Shown piece by piece: positions 5,378 through 5,402 of a stretch of DNA of 5,402 nt. Both the position numbers and the translations under genes were made by a program. The stretch is taken from positions 1 to 5,402 of the forward strand of contig CAZFCK010000281.1 in NCBI GenBank assembly GCA_964517355.1, in the 5' to 3' direction. How positions within the stretch are numbered: the first letter of the stretch is position 1; each line of letters opens with the position of its first letter. Below the pieces are notes generated by a model. It did no database searches and was not told where the DNA came from. It saw nothing but the letters and a program-made list of their open reading frames with translations. This DNA comes from CAZFCK01 sp964517355. Its GTDB lineage: Bacteria > Desulfobacterota > Desulfovibrionia > Desulfovibrionales > Desulfovibrionaceae.

Positions 5378-5402
5378 CTCACCTGAAACAATTTCCAATT
5401 GT

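Noticed and set aside
5173..5391. A 72-codon minus-strand frame covering the region upstream of amtB
   Set aside because: It needs a TTG start without a ribosome site, begins in the repeat element and runs straight through a strong intrinsic terminator. The translation is best explained as repeat and promoter DNA.

Overview
The window is a compact nitrogen-sensing locus, read entirely on the minus strand. From right to left it encodes an Amt-family ammonium channel (amtB, 5071-3857), a PII signalling protein (glnK type, 3808-3470) and a full-length PII uridylyltransferase/uridylyl-removing enzyme (glnD, 3134-375). All three are intact and keep the key residues of their families. The likely source is a proteobacterium with moderate-to-high GC genes and AT-rich promoter regions. 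The order amt - PII - glnD and the style of the proteins recall Desulfovibrio and relatives. That assignment rests on memory of the families, not on a search, and is only moderately secure.

Layout: positions 1-374 hold no convincing gene. They contain a bulged inverted repeat (19-58), one copy of a 24-nt repeat (147-170), small dyads and a hairpin touching the glnD stop codon. glnD fills 375-3134. A 335-nt gap (3135-3469) separates glnD from glnK; it has a perfect 12-bp hairpin without a U-run and a weak candidate promoter for glnD. glnK and amtB are 48 nt apart, each with a clear Shine-Dalgarno sequence, and probably form one transcription unit. Upstream of amtB, 5072-5402 holds an AT-rich presumed promoter with a CAAATTT-N5-AAATTTG dyad, a strong intrinsic terminator pointing leftward (insulating amtB from an unseen gene to the right), a second copy of the 24-nt repeat and further dyads.

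How the genes should work together, from knowledge of the families: GlnD reads glutamine through its ACT domains. It adds UMP to Tyr51 of PII when nitrogen is short and removes it through its HD domain when nitrogen is plentiful. Unmodified PII inserts its T-loop into AmtB and closes the channel. Transporter, gatekeeper and the enzyme that resets the gatekeeper are therefore encoded side by side.

I see no novel protein system. The parts that deserve a second look are non-coding: the 24-nt repeat bracketing the locus, with mutually exclusive hairpins in one copy; the large hairpin between glnK and glnD; and the dyad ahead of amtB in the absence of a recognisable sigma-54 promoter.
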